From positions 1,116,001 through 1,180,000 of the forward strand of contig NZ_CP010899.1 in the NCBI RefSeq assembly GCF_001274875.1: a stretch of 64,000 nucleotides of DNA. Direction: 5' to 3'. Source of the DNA: Spiroplasma kunkelii CR2-3x. GTDB lineage: Bacteria > Bacillota_I > Bacilli_A > Mycoplasmatales > Mycoplasmataceae. Below, one piece after another: positions 7,195-16,983 of this stretch. The notes under the pieces are model-generated. The model did not search any database and was not told the origin of the DNA. It saw only the letters and a list, made by a program, of their open reading frames with translations. How positions within the stretch are numbered: position 1 is the stretch's first letter; each line of letters starts with the position of its first letter. The translations under genes were made by a program, and so were the position numbers.

Positions 7195-8490
7195 CTATTC
7201 ACCATTATTTTGATATAAAAAGGCAAATACCTTATCATGCATAACTTGTTCTTTTACTTGTTGGTCGGATACTAATTTTGTTTCTTTCAATGCTTTACCA
7301 TCAATTCCAAATTGTTTTCCTAACTTTTCATATTGTTCATCAATTTCTGTCTCAGTTGCAGTAATATTTTCATTTTGAACAACTGCATCAACAATAACAC
7401 CATTTTCTAAACGATTCTTAGCGTCTTTAAATAACTCATTAAAAATATCTTCTTCTGACATTCATGTTCGTTTTTTATACGTTTTTATATCCATTTGTTG
7501 ACCTTGTAACTTTTTTTCAAACTCATGCTTTAATAGATTTGCTTCTTTACGAATAATTGATTCTGGTAAAGCAATCTTTGAATCTTCTGCAATTAAGCGG
7601 AATAAATGGCCAATAAAATAATCATATTCTTGTTTTAATAATTGCTCATAAATATTATTTTTAACATGCTCTTCCAATTTATCTAACGTATCAATACCTT
7701 TCAAATTAACATCTTTTGCTAATTCATCATTTAATTCTGGTAATTCTTTTGTTTTAACTTCCTTAATATTTAACTTAAAAATAGCAGGAGTTGATTTTAA
7801 TTCTTCAACATGATAATCAGCCGGGAAAGTAACATTAATTTCTTTTTTATCACCTGTTTTTAAACCAATCATAGCTTCTTCAAAACCGGGAATAAATTGA
7901 CCACTCCCAATTTCTAAAGTAAAATCTGTTGCTTTACAACCTTTAAATGGTTTTCCATCAACAAAACCTTCAAAATCAAAAATTACTGTATCTCCAGTTG
8001 TAATTTCTGTTGTTTTTGGTTTAAAAATTGCAAAACGATTACGCAATTGATTAATATTATCATCAATATCTGCTTTTTTAACTTCAATTTTTGTCTTTTT
8101 TAATTCTTTATCAGTAAAACCAGTATACTTACTAATTTTAACTTCTGGTTTTAAATCAAATTCTAATTTTAAGATATACTCTGTTTTACTAATTTTTTGT
8201 ACACTTGGAACTGGTGATGAAAATGGTTCAATATTTGATTTTTGATCAAACGCAAACTTATAAGCTTTATTAACAACTAAATGATGTGCCGCATCTAAAA
8301 TTTTTGCTTCAGTTAGATGTTTTTTAATTAAATCAGTAGGTACTTTCCCTTTTCGAAATCCAGGAACATCTAATTGCTCTGCTGCTTTTTTTTCAGCTTT
8401 TTTAATATAATCTGTCCATTCTATACCATCAATGGTTACATATCATTTTCCAATTCCTTTATTTGGTATTTTTTCCGCTTTAAATTTCAT
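7195..8490 (-). CDS. tig: Trigger factor, ribosome-associated chaperone/PPIase
   Basis: 431 aa in one frame under code 4 (three TGA Trp codons). The N-terminal ribosome-binding domain contains PGFRKGKVPTDLI (the GFRxGxxP signature) near residue 45. The central FKBP-type PPIase domain has GDTVIFDFEGFVDGKPF and PGFEEAMIGLKTGDKKEINVTFP at about 160-215. The C-terminal helical domain fills the rest. It binds nascent chains at the ribosome exit. Length and domain order are normal. It is transcribed alone leftward and ends in a terminator. Its promoter region carries a 21-bp tandem repeat containing TATAAT. Confidence 0.97.
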
Positions 8491-8499
8491 ATTTTACTC

Positions 8500-8542
8500 C
8501 TTAACTAATTATAATTTATTTCTTAACTAATTATAATTTATT
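8500..8542. repeat. Tandem 21-bp repeat in the tig promoter region
   Basis: CTTAACTAATTATAATTTATT occurs at 8500-8520 and again at 8522-8542. Read leftward each unit contains TATAAT, a good -10 box, so the duplication may have doubled the tig promoter. Confidence 0.6.
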
Positions 8543-8623
8543 ATAACAAAAAGAATAACTTTAAATAACTTTTTTCCACAATTTATTTTGCTTTTTTGGT
8601 CTAATTCTAAATAATAATTTATT

Positions 8624-9385
8624 TTATAATTCTTGTTGGATTAAGTAAGGAAGATATTTTTTTACTATTTCAACTTGAACTGTAAATTGTTTTGCCAGAT
8701 CTTGGATTACTATTTCTTCGCCATACATCCCATGACCTTGATATATAATTGCAATTGTTAATGCTTTTTCTTCATCATTATTTTCTAAAAAATAAGGATA
8801 TAAGTTATAATAATATGTTTCTAGCAAATATAAACAAGTATGGTATAAACTAGGATTATCATTATAAACTCATTGATCTAATAATTTCATTATGGTTTTA
8901 ACTTGTTTATTTTCTTTATATGGTATTATTTGACTTGGATTCAAGTGAAAAATACCATTTGTTTTTTTGACTTCAAATATTTCTGTAATTTCTTGTTTTT
9001 TTAATAAGTATAATAAATAAATCTTTGCAAAATCAGTGACTTTTTTATTCAGAAAATATTGACGAATTACTGGTAAAATTTGTCGTAAATTTTGGTCTTT
9101 TAAATATTGAAAAGCTAATAATTGAGTTTCCTCATCAGACGGATTCGCTAAAATATCACTAATTTTTGATAATGTTCAAACTGTTGTTTCATTTGGCTTT
9201 TGTTCTCGAATTTTTTCATTAACTTCTTGTAATAATGTTGTTAATACTTTATCAATTTGTTGAGGAATATAAGGCATCAACAATTCATCATTAATTTTGA
9301 TAATTGCACCATTGTAATTATGATTACTAATTAATTCTTTAATTTCATTAATTAATTCATCATAATAATTTAATGGCGTTTGCAT
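8624..9385 (-). CDS. Helical repeat protein, probable DUF3196 family
   Basis: 253 aa, starting MQTPLNYYDELINEIKELI with an AAGGAGG-type site upstream. It is mostly alpha-helical with paired amphipathic helices throughout, compatible with a TPR-like solenoid, and has no signal peptide or membrane segment. Length and character resemble the mollicute DUF3196 proteins (function unknown, TPR-like fold); that assignment is from memory of the family and needs a profile search. It stands between tig and tRNA-Arg, both transcribed the same way, with the terminator at 9447 upstream. Confidence 0.55.
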
Positions 9386-9446
9386 TTAATAAATCCTCCT
9401 TAGATAAAACAATCTTTTATATTATATTATAACAATTTTAAAAAAC

Positions 9447-9478
9447 AAAACCTTATTTAATCATTTAAATAAGGTTTT
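9447..9478. terminator. Terminator after tRNA-Arg
   Basis: AAAACCTTATTTAA-TCAT-TTAAATAAGGTTTT, a perfect 14-bp stem with T/A runs, directly downstream of the tRNA on the minus strand. Confidence 0.85.
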
Positions 9479-9501
9479 TAATTTAATTACAATTTAAAAA
9501 A

Positions 9502-9578
9502 TGGCGCCCACGGAGAGATTCGAACTCCCGACCCTACGCTTAGAAGGCGCATGCTCTCTCCTACTGAGCTACGTGGGC
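9502..9578 (-). tRNA. tRNA-Arg (anticodon TCT)
   Basis: The 77-base cloverleaf has acceptor arms GCCCACG/CGTGGGC, a D arm GCTC..GAGC, an anticodon stem TGCGC/GCGTA around the loop CTTCTAA (anticodon TCT, reading AGA), a T arm with GTTCGAATC, and CCA encoded in the DNA. AGA is the main Arg codon in such A+T-rich genomes. Confidence 0.97.
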
Positions 9579-9637
9579 ATACCATACAAATAATAACATA
9601 AATTAAAGAATATTTTCAAAAAAATAAGTTTGCTTTT

Positions 9638-10342
9638 TTAAAAATAAATTTGATCAATAATATTATAATCATATAACACTTCTGTTAGTTTTTTTGTTGG
9701 TTTTATTATTATAAATTGCTTTTGAAGGTGAATTACTGCACGATAAATTAAAATAAAAATAATACTATTAATAGTAAATTTCAATAAATTAAAAGGAATA
9801 ACTATGGCTACTAAAATGCTTTTAAATCATTGTACTGTTTCGTGGGGAAGATGTAAAAAATGAGCATACATGTCATAAATAAATAATCAATTAAATAATG
9901 TCATTACAAGTGAAACAATAATTGTTGCTAAACTAACATTTATTGTTGTAATTAAATAATCAGCTTTTTTTGAAAAATTATTTTTAAACAAGTGATTAAA
10001 TCCTTTTCGTAAAAAATTATCACCTAATCAAAAAACTAATAAAAAAATTAAATCTGCTAACATTAAAGAAAGTACATCAATGGGAGTATTACCTAAATAA
10101 ATCATTCGTAATCAACTAACACTAATAGTTAAAAAAATAGCATAAATAATACCAAACAAACGAAGAGATAATAACATTAAAAAATCAGTTAACTCAATTT
10201 TTAAAAATAAAGCAACGGGAAAAACTGTTAAATTCATTATTTTACTTAATCATGACAATAAAACATATAAAGCAATCACAATTGCCATTGCCACAATTCT
10301 TTTTGTATCTAAGTAAAATAAATTTTTTATTTTTGTTTGCAT
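9638..10342 (-). CDS. ECF transporter S component (substrate-binding membrane subunit)
   Basis: 234 aa under code 4. Five or six hydrophobic segments: RIVAMAIVIALYVLLSW near 15, the LKIELTDFLMLL motif near 47, IIYAIFLTISVSWLRMI, LMLADLIFLLVFWLG, a long helix around 125-145 and a C-terminal one around 190-205. The early Ala-rich helix and the (L)KI(E/D)xxDFxML motif are typical of the S components of energy-coupling-factor vitamin transporters (riboflavin/queuosine-type folds). The substrate cannot be told. It would work with ECF A/A'/T subunits encoded elsewhere. Single gene. Confidence 0.75.
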
Positions 10343-10562
10343 ATTATCACCTTGTTTAATTATAAATTATTTTTAAAATATAGCAAAGTAAAAAATAATT
10401 GTAAAAATTATTCAGTTAAATATAAAATGCTTTGTATGAATCATATACAAAGCATTTTACATCCAACAATTTATTTTGTTTCAGGTTTAACATTTCCTAA
10501 ACCAATTGTTATATTGTATTCATTTTTAGGAAAACTATTGTAAGGAATTTAATTAATTTATA
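10343..10562. other. Intergenic stretch with one strong hairpin
   Basis: No gene. The hairpin AAAATGCTTTGTAT-GAATCAT-ATACAAAGCATTTT at 10424-10458 (14-bp perfect stem) has no long T run but is probably a terminator or the trace of a mobile element. The rest is A+T-rich without recognisable signals. Confidence 0.5.
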
Positions 10563-10735
10563 CATAGTAATTCATCTCCTTTTAATATTATCTTTACCAT
10601 ACTTTTTCACTAGCGACCACAAAATAAAATATTGTTTTATTTTCATAATTTTAACTCCTTAATTAAAAATATTAAAAAAAAATTACTTTCCAAAACTGTA
10701 AAAACCAAAAATACAAAATGTATGTGGTTTCTACA
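10563..10735 (-). mobile_element. Plectrovirus (SpV1-type) start-region fragment
   Basis: Read leftward it matches 39237-39395 of the provirus: GTAGAAACCACA, the T-rich stretch with GGTTTTTACAGTTTTGGAAAG, the ribosome site AAGGAGTT and the start of the 36-aa viral protein (here MKIKQYFILWSLVKKYGK), then it breaks off. It shows another viral integration or transposition scar. Confidence 0.75.
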
Positions 10736-10974
10736 ATTTTATTAAAAATATGTTAATATATAATTTAATATATTTATATATTTATTTATATATTTGTTTT
10801 TTAAATTTATAACTTACATAAAAATAATAATTATCTTTTATTTTTTTGAATATAATACAATACTTTTATTTGACTTTACTGCGAAAAAATAAAAAGGATT
10901 TTAAAAATACATAACATTATTTGCCTTTCTATGCTATATTAATAATTAAGAAAGTAATGAAAGGAAGAAAAATA

Positions 10975-11538
10975 ATGAGTAAAAATAATATTTTCCCAAT
11001 TATCGTTGAAATCCCTAAGGGATCTGGTCATAAATATGAATATGATCTTAAAACAGGTCGAATTGTTTTAGACCGGGTTTTATATGGTGCTAATTTTTAT
11101 CCAGGAGAATATGGTTTTATTGAAAACACATTAGATTGAGATGGTGATCCCCTTGATGTAATTTCATTAAGCACTTACCCCACAATTCCTGGTTGTCAAA
11201 TCAATGTTCGTATTTTGGGAACAATTAATATGATTGATAATGGGGAAATTGACACAAAATTAATGGCTGTGATGGCTGATAATCCGCGTTTTAATCATAT
11301 TCAAACTTTAGAAGATGTTCCATTAGCAATACGAAATGAAATTGAAACTTTCTTTTTACAATATAAAACTTTGGAAAAAAAAGAAGTTAAAATTAATGGT
11401 TGAAGTGGCTTAGACCAAGCTTTAAAAGAAATTAAAGAATGTCAAGAACGTTATTTAGAATACAAAGATATTTTAGAAACAAAAGGAAAAGATGCTGTAA
11501 TGAAAATTTGAAAAGAAAAAGGATTAGGGAAAATTTAA
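10975..11538 (+). CDS. ppa: Inorganic pyrophosphatase (family I)
   Basis: 187 aa, starting [17 protein letters not shown] with an AAAGGAAG ribosome site. Family I active-site signatures: [13 protein letters not shown] near 12-24, [11 protein letters not shown] near 42, and DGDPLDVI (the D-[SGDN]-D-[PE]-[LIVMF]-D signature) near 56. It hydrolyses PPi to drive biosynthetic reactions. Complete and single here; a truncated, rearranged copy lies at 4703-5269. It converges with dgk across a shared terminator. Confidence 0.97.
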
Positions 11539-11544
11539 ACAAAT

Positions 11545-11570
11545 AAAAACTAGTGTCAACACTAGTTTTT
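11545..11570. terminator. Bidirectional terminator between ppa and dgk
   Basis: AAAAACTAGTG-TCAA-CACTAGTTTTT, a perfect 11-bp stem, serving converging ppa and dgk. A copy with one mismatch is at 4671-4696. Confidence 0.88.
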
Positions 11571-11578
11571 ATATTGTC

Positions 11579-12186
11579 TTATTTCTTTTCAATTAATTTT
11601 TCTGAAATTATGGCAACAATTTCTTCTGGTGTTTTATGATTGGCATCAATAACTAAAAAATTAAAATTATCTTTTGAGCTTTCATATCATTCCTCATATT
11701 TTCGGTTTAATAATGTTCAATAAGCGCTGCCAATATTTTGTTCACTAGCTCGGCCTCTTTTGGTAATTCGTTCCATCGCTACTTCTGGATCAACTCGTAA
11801 ATAAAAAAATAATTCTGGTTTAATGTTTTCATCTAAATATAAACTTTGTAAAACAACAACATCATAAAATTCTTTATAAACTTTATAATCTGTTGTATTC
11901 ATATATCCTAGTTCATATAAGACATCAACAAAAATTGGATCCTCTAAAATACTACGGTCAAAAATAATATTAGATGTTATTTTTGCTTGTTTTAATTGTT
12001 TACTACGCGCCATTACCATATATACTTGCATTTTAAAAGCCATATCTTTTGGATCAGCATAATACTGATCTAAATATGGATTTTCCTCAACTGGCTCATC
12101 CATTACCATATAATGATTTTTTTTCCCAATAGCTTAATAACAGTTGATTTCCCTACTCCAACAACTCCTGCTAATGTAATCCGCAT
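11579..12186 (-). pseudogene. Deoxynucleoside kinase, frameshifted copy
   Basis: Same gene as 4054-4662. The P-loop GVVGVGKST is intact, but the A run after TTGGG has eight A instead of nine, so the frame is lost after about 23 codons. The downstream frame (MVMDEPVEENPYL to the C-terminus) is otherwise open and could start at an internal ATG, but would lack the P-loop. It may be a true inactivation compensated by the duplicate, a phase-variable tract or a base-call error. It is last in the scpA-scpB-rluB-dgk series. The left-hand duplicate carries the open frame. Confidence 0.8.
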
Positions 12187-12201
12187 TGTTTTTTTTCTCC
12201 T

Positions 12202-12954
12202 TTATTTTGTTTTTAAGTGTGATACTATTCCAAAAAAAACGTTTAATTTCTTTTGGTTTTAAATAATGTCATTCACTAGGTTTTAATGTTTCATCTAATT
12301 GTAAAAAACCGATTGCAATTCGTTTTAATTTAATAACTTCATGTCCTAATGATTGTATCATTTTTTAAACTTGATGTTTTCTGCCTTCATGAATTTTTAA
12401 TAAAAGAATCGAAACATTTTTTGCTTCTTCATATTTTACTAATTTTGCTTGCGTTTTGCTTGTTATAATTCCTGGTTCAATTTCAAGTCCTGTTGCTAAT
12501 TTTTATAGTTTTTGTTTTGAAAGATAACCAGAAACCAAAACATGATATGTCTTATTAAATATGACTTGGGTGTGTAATAATATTAGTAAATTCTCCATCA
12601 TTAGTCAATAGCAAAAGCCCACTAGTATCATAGTCTAAACGACCCACCCGTATAAAATCGCTCTGAAACACCTTTAACATAGTTTAAAACTGTTTTGCAA
12701 TGTTGCGGGTCACATAATAACATCGTTGAAACACAATTTTGTGGTTTATTCAACATCAAATAAACCTTATTTGCCATTTTCTCATTCGTAAGAATTTGAT
12801 TGTTTATCTGTATTTGATCATTTTTGCTAACTTTAGTACCCAACGTTGTTACCACAATATTATTAACTTTAACTTGTCCTTGAATAATTAATTCTTCTGT
12901 TTTTCGTCGTGAACAATAACCTTTTTCTGCAATAACTTTTTGTAAGCGTTCCAT
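12202..12954 (-). pseudogene. rluB/rsuA-type pseudouridine synthase, broken copy 2
   Basis: Keeps the segment missing in copy 1 (NKPQNCVSTM, then LLCDPQHCKTVLNYVKGVS) but has a private frameshift at SERFYTGGSF where copy 1 reads SERIYPVGRLDYD. The later lesions (frameshift near HPSHI, stops after SKQKL and EGRKHQV) are the same as in copy 1. Neither copy can make an active enzyme. It starts at the ScpB stop codon (TAATG). Confidence 0.85.
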
Positions 12955-13502
12955 TATTTAAATAAATTCTCCTCTTTTTCTATCACAGTTTCCTTAATTT
13001 GTGGTAAATCTGCTAAAGAAGTTAAATTAAAAACTTTTAAAAATTCTTCAGTAATATTATATGTCATTGGTTTCCCTGATAATTCGCTTTTACCAACTTC
13101 ATCAATTAAATCGCGTGCGCGTAATTTTTTAATAACACTATCAGAATTAACTCCCCGTAACTCTTCAATTTCTGGTTTACTAATTGGTCCACGGTAGGCA
13201 ATAATTGCTAATGTTTCTAATGCTGCTTGTGATAAGCATGCTTCTATTTTATTATTAGCTAATTTTAAATAAAATTGATAATATTCTTGCTTTGTTGCTA
13301 AGCGATATTTATCAGCAAAAGATGTTATTGTTAATCCACGATTATTATTAGTTTGATATTCTACTTTTAATTTTGCTAAAACCTCCTCACACTCAGGAAC
13401 AGAAATTTCAAGAATATGAGCAATTTCTTTTAAATTAATTCCTTCATCACCGCTGATAAATAATAGTCCTTCTAAAACAGCCATTTTTTCATTTAAATTC
13501 AT
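12954..13502 (-). CDS. scpB: ScpB, condensin winged-helix subunit
   Basis: 182 aa, MNLNEKMAVLEGLLFISGDEG onwards. Two winged-helix domains; the second contains [32 protein letters not shown] (about 98-130), the hallmark of the family. A dimer of ScpB binds ScpA and the SMC kleisin ring for chromosome segregation. It begins 5 bases after the scpA stop and overlaps rluB by TAATG, a standard arrangement. The ATG choice is supported by GGGGGG upstream. Complete; a truncated copy is at 2982-3345. Confidence 0.95.
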   Translation of the reverse strand: MNLNEKMAVLEGLLFISGDEGINLKEIAHILEISVPECEEVLAKLKVEYQTNNNRGLTITSFADKYRLATKQEYYQFYLKLANNKIEACLSQAALETLAIIAYRGPISKPEIEELRGVNSDSVIKKLRARDLIDEVGKSELSGKPMTYNITEEFLKVFNLTSLADLPQIKETVIEKEENLFK

Positions 13503-13507
13503 CTAAT

Positions 13508-14269
13508 TTAATTCCCCCCTTTCTTTAAGTATGGTCTAATGTAAATTGCTTCTAAATGTTGGTATTGCTCAATTTCAATTTTTTGATGACGAGCTAAATC
13601 TAACAAAGCAATAAAACAAGCAACAAAAACTTGTAATGATAAAGTAAAATTACCTAACAATTCTTCTAATGTTCATTCTTTATCATTTTGCGCTAATAAT
13701 GCCATAATTCGCTCCGCCATTTCTTCTGGAGAAACTTCAGTAATAACAACATTTGATTCTAATGGTTTTGTTGCATTAATTCGTTCTAACATTTTTAAAA
13801 AACTATTAGTTAATTTATCAATATTAATTTTTGGCGATAATGGTAAATTTTCTTCTTTAATTTGATTTCCTTTAATAATTGTTCGTGGTTTTGACAAATA
13901 GCGAATTCCCTCTTGATGTTTATCTTTAAAATATTGACTAACTTCTTTAATTTTTTTATATTCTAGTAAACGATTAATTAGTTCATCACGAGTATCTTTT
14001 TCATAATTATCAGCAATTTCAACTTCTTCTTTTGGTAACACTAATTTTGTTTTTGTCTCAACTAAATAACTTGCCATTGTTAAATATTCTGATGAAATTT
14101 CAATATTTAATTGTTCCATTTCTCTAATATACGCTAAAAATTGATCAGTAATTTCTGTCAATTTAATTGCAAAAAGGTCCATCTGCTTTTCTTTAACTAA
14201 ATGCAACAATAAATCTAACGGTCCTGAAAAATTATCAAGTTTTACTTCATAGCGCGGCAAATGTAACAT
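13508..14269 (-). CDS. scpA: ScpA, condensin kleisin subunit
   Basis: 253 aa. The N-terminal kleisin signature YEVKLDNFSGPLDLLLHLV (residues 8-26) contacts the SMC neck; EYLTMASYLVETKTKLVLP follows at about 81. The C-terminal winged helix binds the SMC head (ends HLEAIYIRPYLKKGGN). One TGA Trp near residue 200. It lies upstream of scpB and is likely co-transcribed. Normal length. Confidence 0.95.
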
Positions 14270-14407
14270 TCTTTCTCTCCCATGTTTATTTTCTTAGTTA
14301 ATAATACCGCTATTTTAAAAAAATTAAAGATATGAATCGTGTAAATGCAAGCAGTAATTTTTGCCTCTTTTTATTTTTAATAATAACATCATTTTTCGAA
14401 AATACAA

Positions 14408-15392
14408 CTCTTTTTTAAAAAAATAAAATATTTTATAAATATAGCTTAATTTATCCATATTTAAGCACATTAAAAAAGCATTTATTAAACTTTAAACAAA
14501 TAAATTTCTTTAAATATTTTGTAAAAACATTTCTTTAGCACTTATTCAAGTTAAACACGATCAGAGTTTATCATTTATTATATTAGCTACTCAATCTATT
14601 TTTTGTTGACTAACATTATTAAAATCAATTCCCTTAGGAAATCAATATCTTGATTCACTATTCATATATTCAATTAAAGGTTTTTGTTGTGGTGAAGCAT
14701 AATCACAAAAATATACTTGTGTTTCAGCAAATATTTACATTTTCCTTCATTTACTAAATTCTTTCCCTCAATCTGTTATTATTCCTTTTATTTTTCCAAT
14801 TAAATTATTACTTATAACAATATCTTTAAACTTTTCAAAAACTTCATTAGCAGTATGATTTTCTAATTTTATTACAAAGTATTTTTTACTTGATTGTTCT
14901 GCTAAAACTAAACAACTAGATTGATGGTCTTTACCCCAACTACTGTATCCATTTCAAATCATCCAACATTAGAAACTTTATTTTCAATGTTTCAAATTGA
15001 CTTAAAATCAGTTAATTTACCACGATTATCTTTTTTTCCTTTTGTTTTAAATTTTTTACCCCTATATCGTAAATTTTCTTTTTTTAATCCAAATTCACTT
15101 AAACAAATTAATTTATAAAAAGTTTTAAGACAAGCAGGAAATTTAATACCAAATTTTACTATATTGATAAGTTAAATTAGTATCTTTTTTTCATATTCTC
15201 ATATACAACTATCATTATATTTACTTAAATTTTCCATATTTTTAACAATTGATTTAGTATGGAGTGGTGATACTCAATTAAAATTAATTTTTAAATTATT
15301 TAATTTATTTTGTAATGCCCCTAATAATCTTAATAAATCAGGTAGTATTTATTATTCTTAGGTTTTTAATAAAATTAAGTAATTAAAAACAA
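14408..15392 (-). mobile_element. IS30-family insertion sequence, decayed
   Basis: Leftward frames give CLSEFGLKKENLRYRGKKF, then WFEMDTVVG, SSCLVLAEQSSKKYFVIKLENHTANEVFEKF, IKGIITDWGKEFS, FCDYASPQQKPLIEYMNSE and WFPKGIDFNNVSQ. These are the DDE-domain landmarks of IS30 transposases (D, D, E positions recognisable). Several stops and frameshifts interrupt it, and the second Asp block reads TDWGKEF rather than TDRGKEF. The sequence around 14408-14600 is also found at 47410-47580, marking the same element end. Inactive. Confidence 0.75.
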
Positions 15393-15589
15393 ATTATGTT
15401 TCGCTTATGACTAAATGATAACAAAATTTTTAAAAAATTCAACCTTTTTAAAAATTATATTTTTAATTAAATAAATAATCTTATAAAATTATGAATTTTA
15501 GCACACTAAAAAATACTTTTTAAAGTTATTACTAATTTTAAAAATTTTTTTATTTATAAAGATAAAAATTGATTTTGAGATTGATTTAA

Positions 15590-16866
15590 TTTAAAAATAT
15601 TAAATTCAATTTTTTCTTTATTTTTATTAATTTTAACTTCATTAATTCTGCTATTAAGCCTAAACATTGAAGCAATTAACATATTATTAAATATTTCTTT
15701 ACAATATATTTTTGCCCCCCTCGTCCTTTAACGGCCTTAATATAATGTGAAACATCACCCTCCATATGACAACCAATATTATATTCTAATGCTTGATTTT
15801 CAATGCCATCTTTATTATTTCTAATTAATTCAATAGTTTCTAATAAAAATTTCTTTTTGTTATCAATAACATAAGGTAAATCACAAATTAAAAAATCTAA
15901 TAACACTTCATAATTTACAGTAAAAAAATATATTTTTGCTAATTTATATTTTAGTCTATTAATTTTGTTTCTATTTCTATATGAAAATAAGTCTTTAAAT
16001 CTTTTTACTAAATGAAATTTATCCAAACTATATGATACAGTATTATTTTTATATTTTGTTTTAATTGCTTGTAAATTTTTTTAATTTGTTTTTCACCATC
16101 ACTTAATACTAATAATTATAGTATTTTCATTAATATCATAAGTATCTATTATTTTAAAAATTTTGTCAATAAAATTATTAAAACTAGATTTTTAATTTTT
16201 ATTAGTATTTTTATCCATCATTTGAAAAACACATTTTTTCTTTTTAATTATTTTTCTTTTTTTAGTTGATTTTTCTTCATTAATTCCAATATGAATAGTT
16301 GAAAAAAATATTTTATTTTCAACTCTTTTTTTATTTTCTCACACAGGAACAAAAGCTCCGTCAATTTGAATATATAAAACATTATTTATAATTTTAATTT
16401 TATTGTTATTTTTGTTGGCAATATAGTCAACTTTTTCTAAATCAGCTTTTTAAAAAATATTAGATATTGTTTTTTCACTAATGTTAGCACTTTCTATTGT
16501 ATGCAAAACATCTTTATATATTTTTCCATCACCCAAAAAATAGATATATTTATCTTTTAAATTTTTTTCAATTTTTTCATATTTTTTTAAACCTAATTCC
16601 TTATCTAAAGGATAACGATTTATATATTTTTTATTTTCTTCATCATATTTAACATATCTTCGTATTTTTGGGCGAACATTACCAAATTCTATTTGAATTG
16701 TTTTTGGTAATTTTGATACCACCTTATATCCTTGTAATATTTTCCTTTGTTGATATAATTTAAATATCTCATTATCTCTTTCAATTAAGAAGTTATTAAT
16801 TTCTTTTATTGTTTCTAATATTTTATTTTCTTTATAATTTTCTAACAAATTCTGTTTTAACTCCAT
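15590..16866 (-). mobile_element. UPF0236/ISLre2-type transposase, decayed copy 1
   Basis: Starts MELKQNLLENYKENKILE. The first 138 codons are open (FGNVRPKIRRYVKYDEENK, YPLDKELGLKKYEKIEK), then stops follow. Further blocks: VLYIQIDGAFVPVWENKKR, a DKFHLVKRFKDLFSYRNR segment (the D-x-FH motif of this family) and IENQALEYNIGCHMEGDVSHYIKAVKGRGG. At least five interruptions, so inactive. Distantly related to the copy at 19150-20499. Confidence 0.7.
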
Positions 16867-16983
16867 CTTCTTATTATTCCCTATCTTTAAAAAATATTTT
16901 TAATATGATATTAATAATACTTAATTTGATATTTGATAATGTTTATTATTGTATCATAATTTGAAAGCGAGGATATATAAAAA

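Noticed and set aside
10337-10543. Plus-strand frame of 68 codons
   Set aside because: Spans the divergent upstream region of the ECF gene and the hairpin at 10424-10458; no ribosome site and biased, non-protein-like composition.
14921-15118. Plus-strand frame of 65 codons
   Set aside because: Complement of the decayed IS30 transposase; no independent support.
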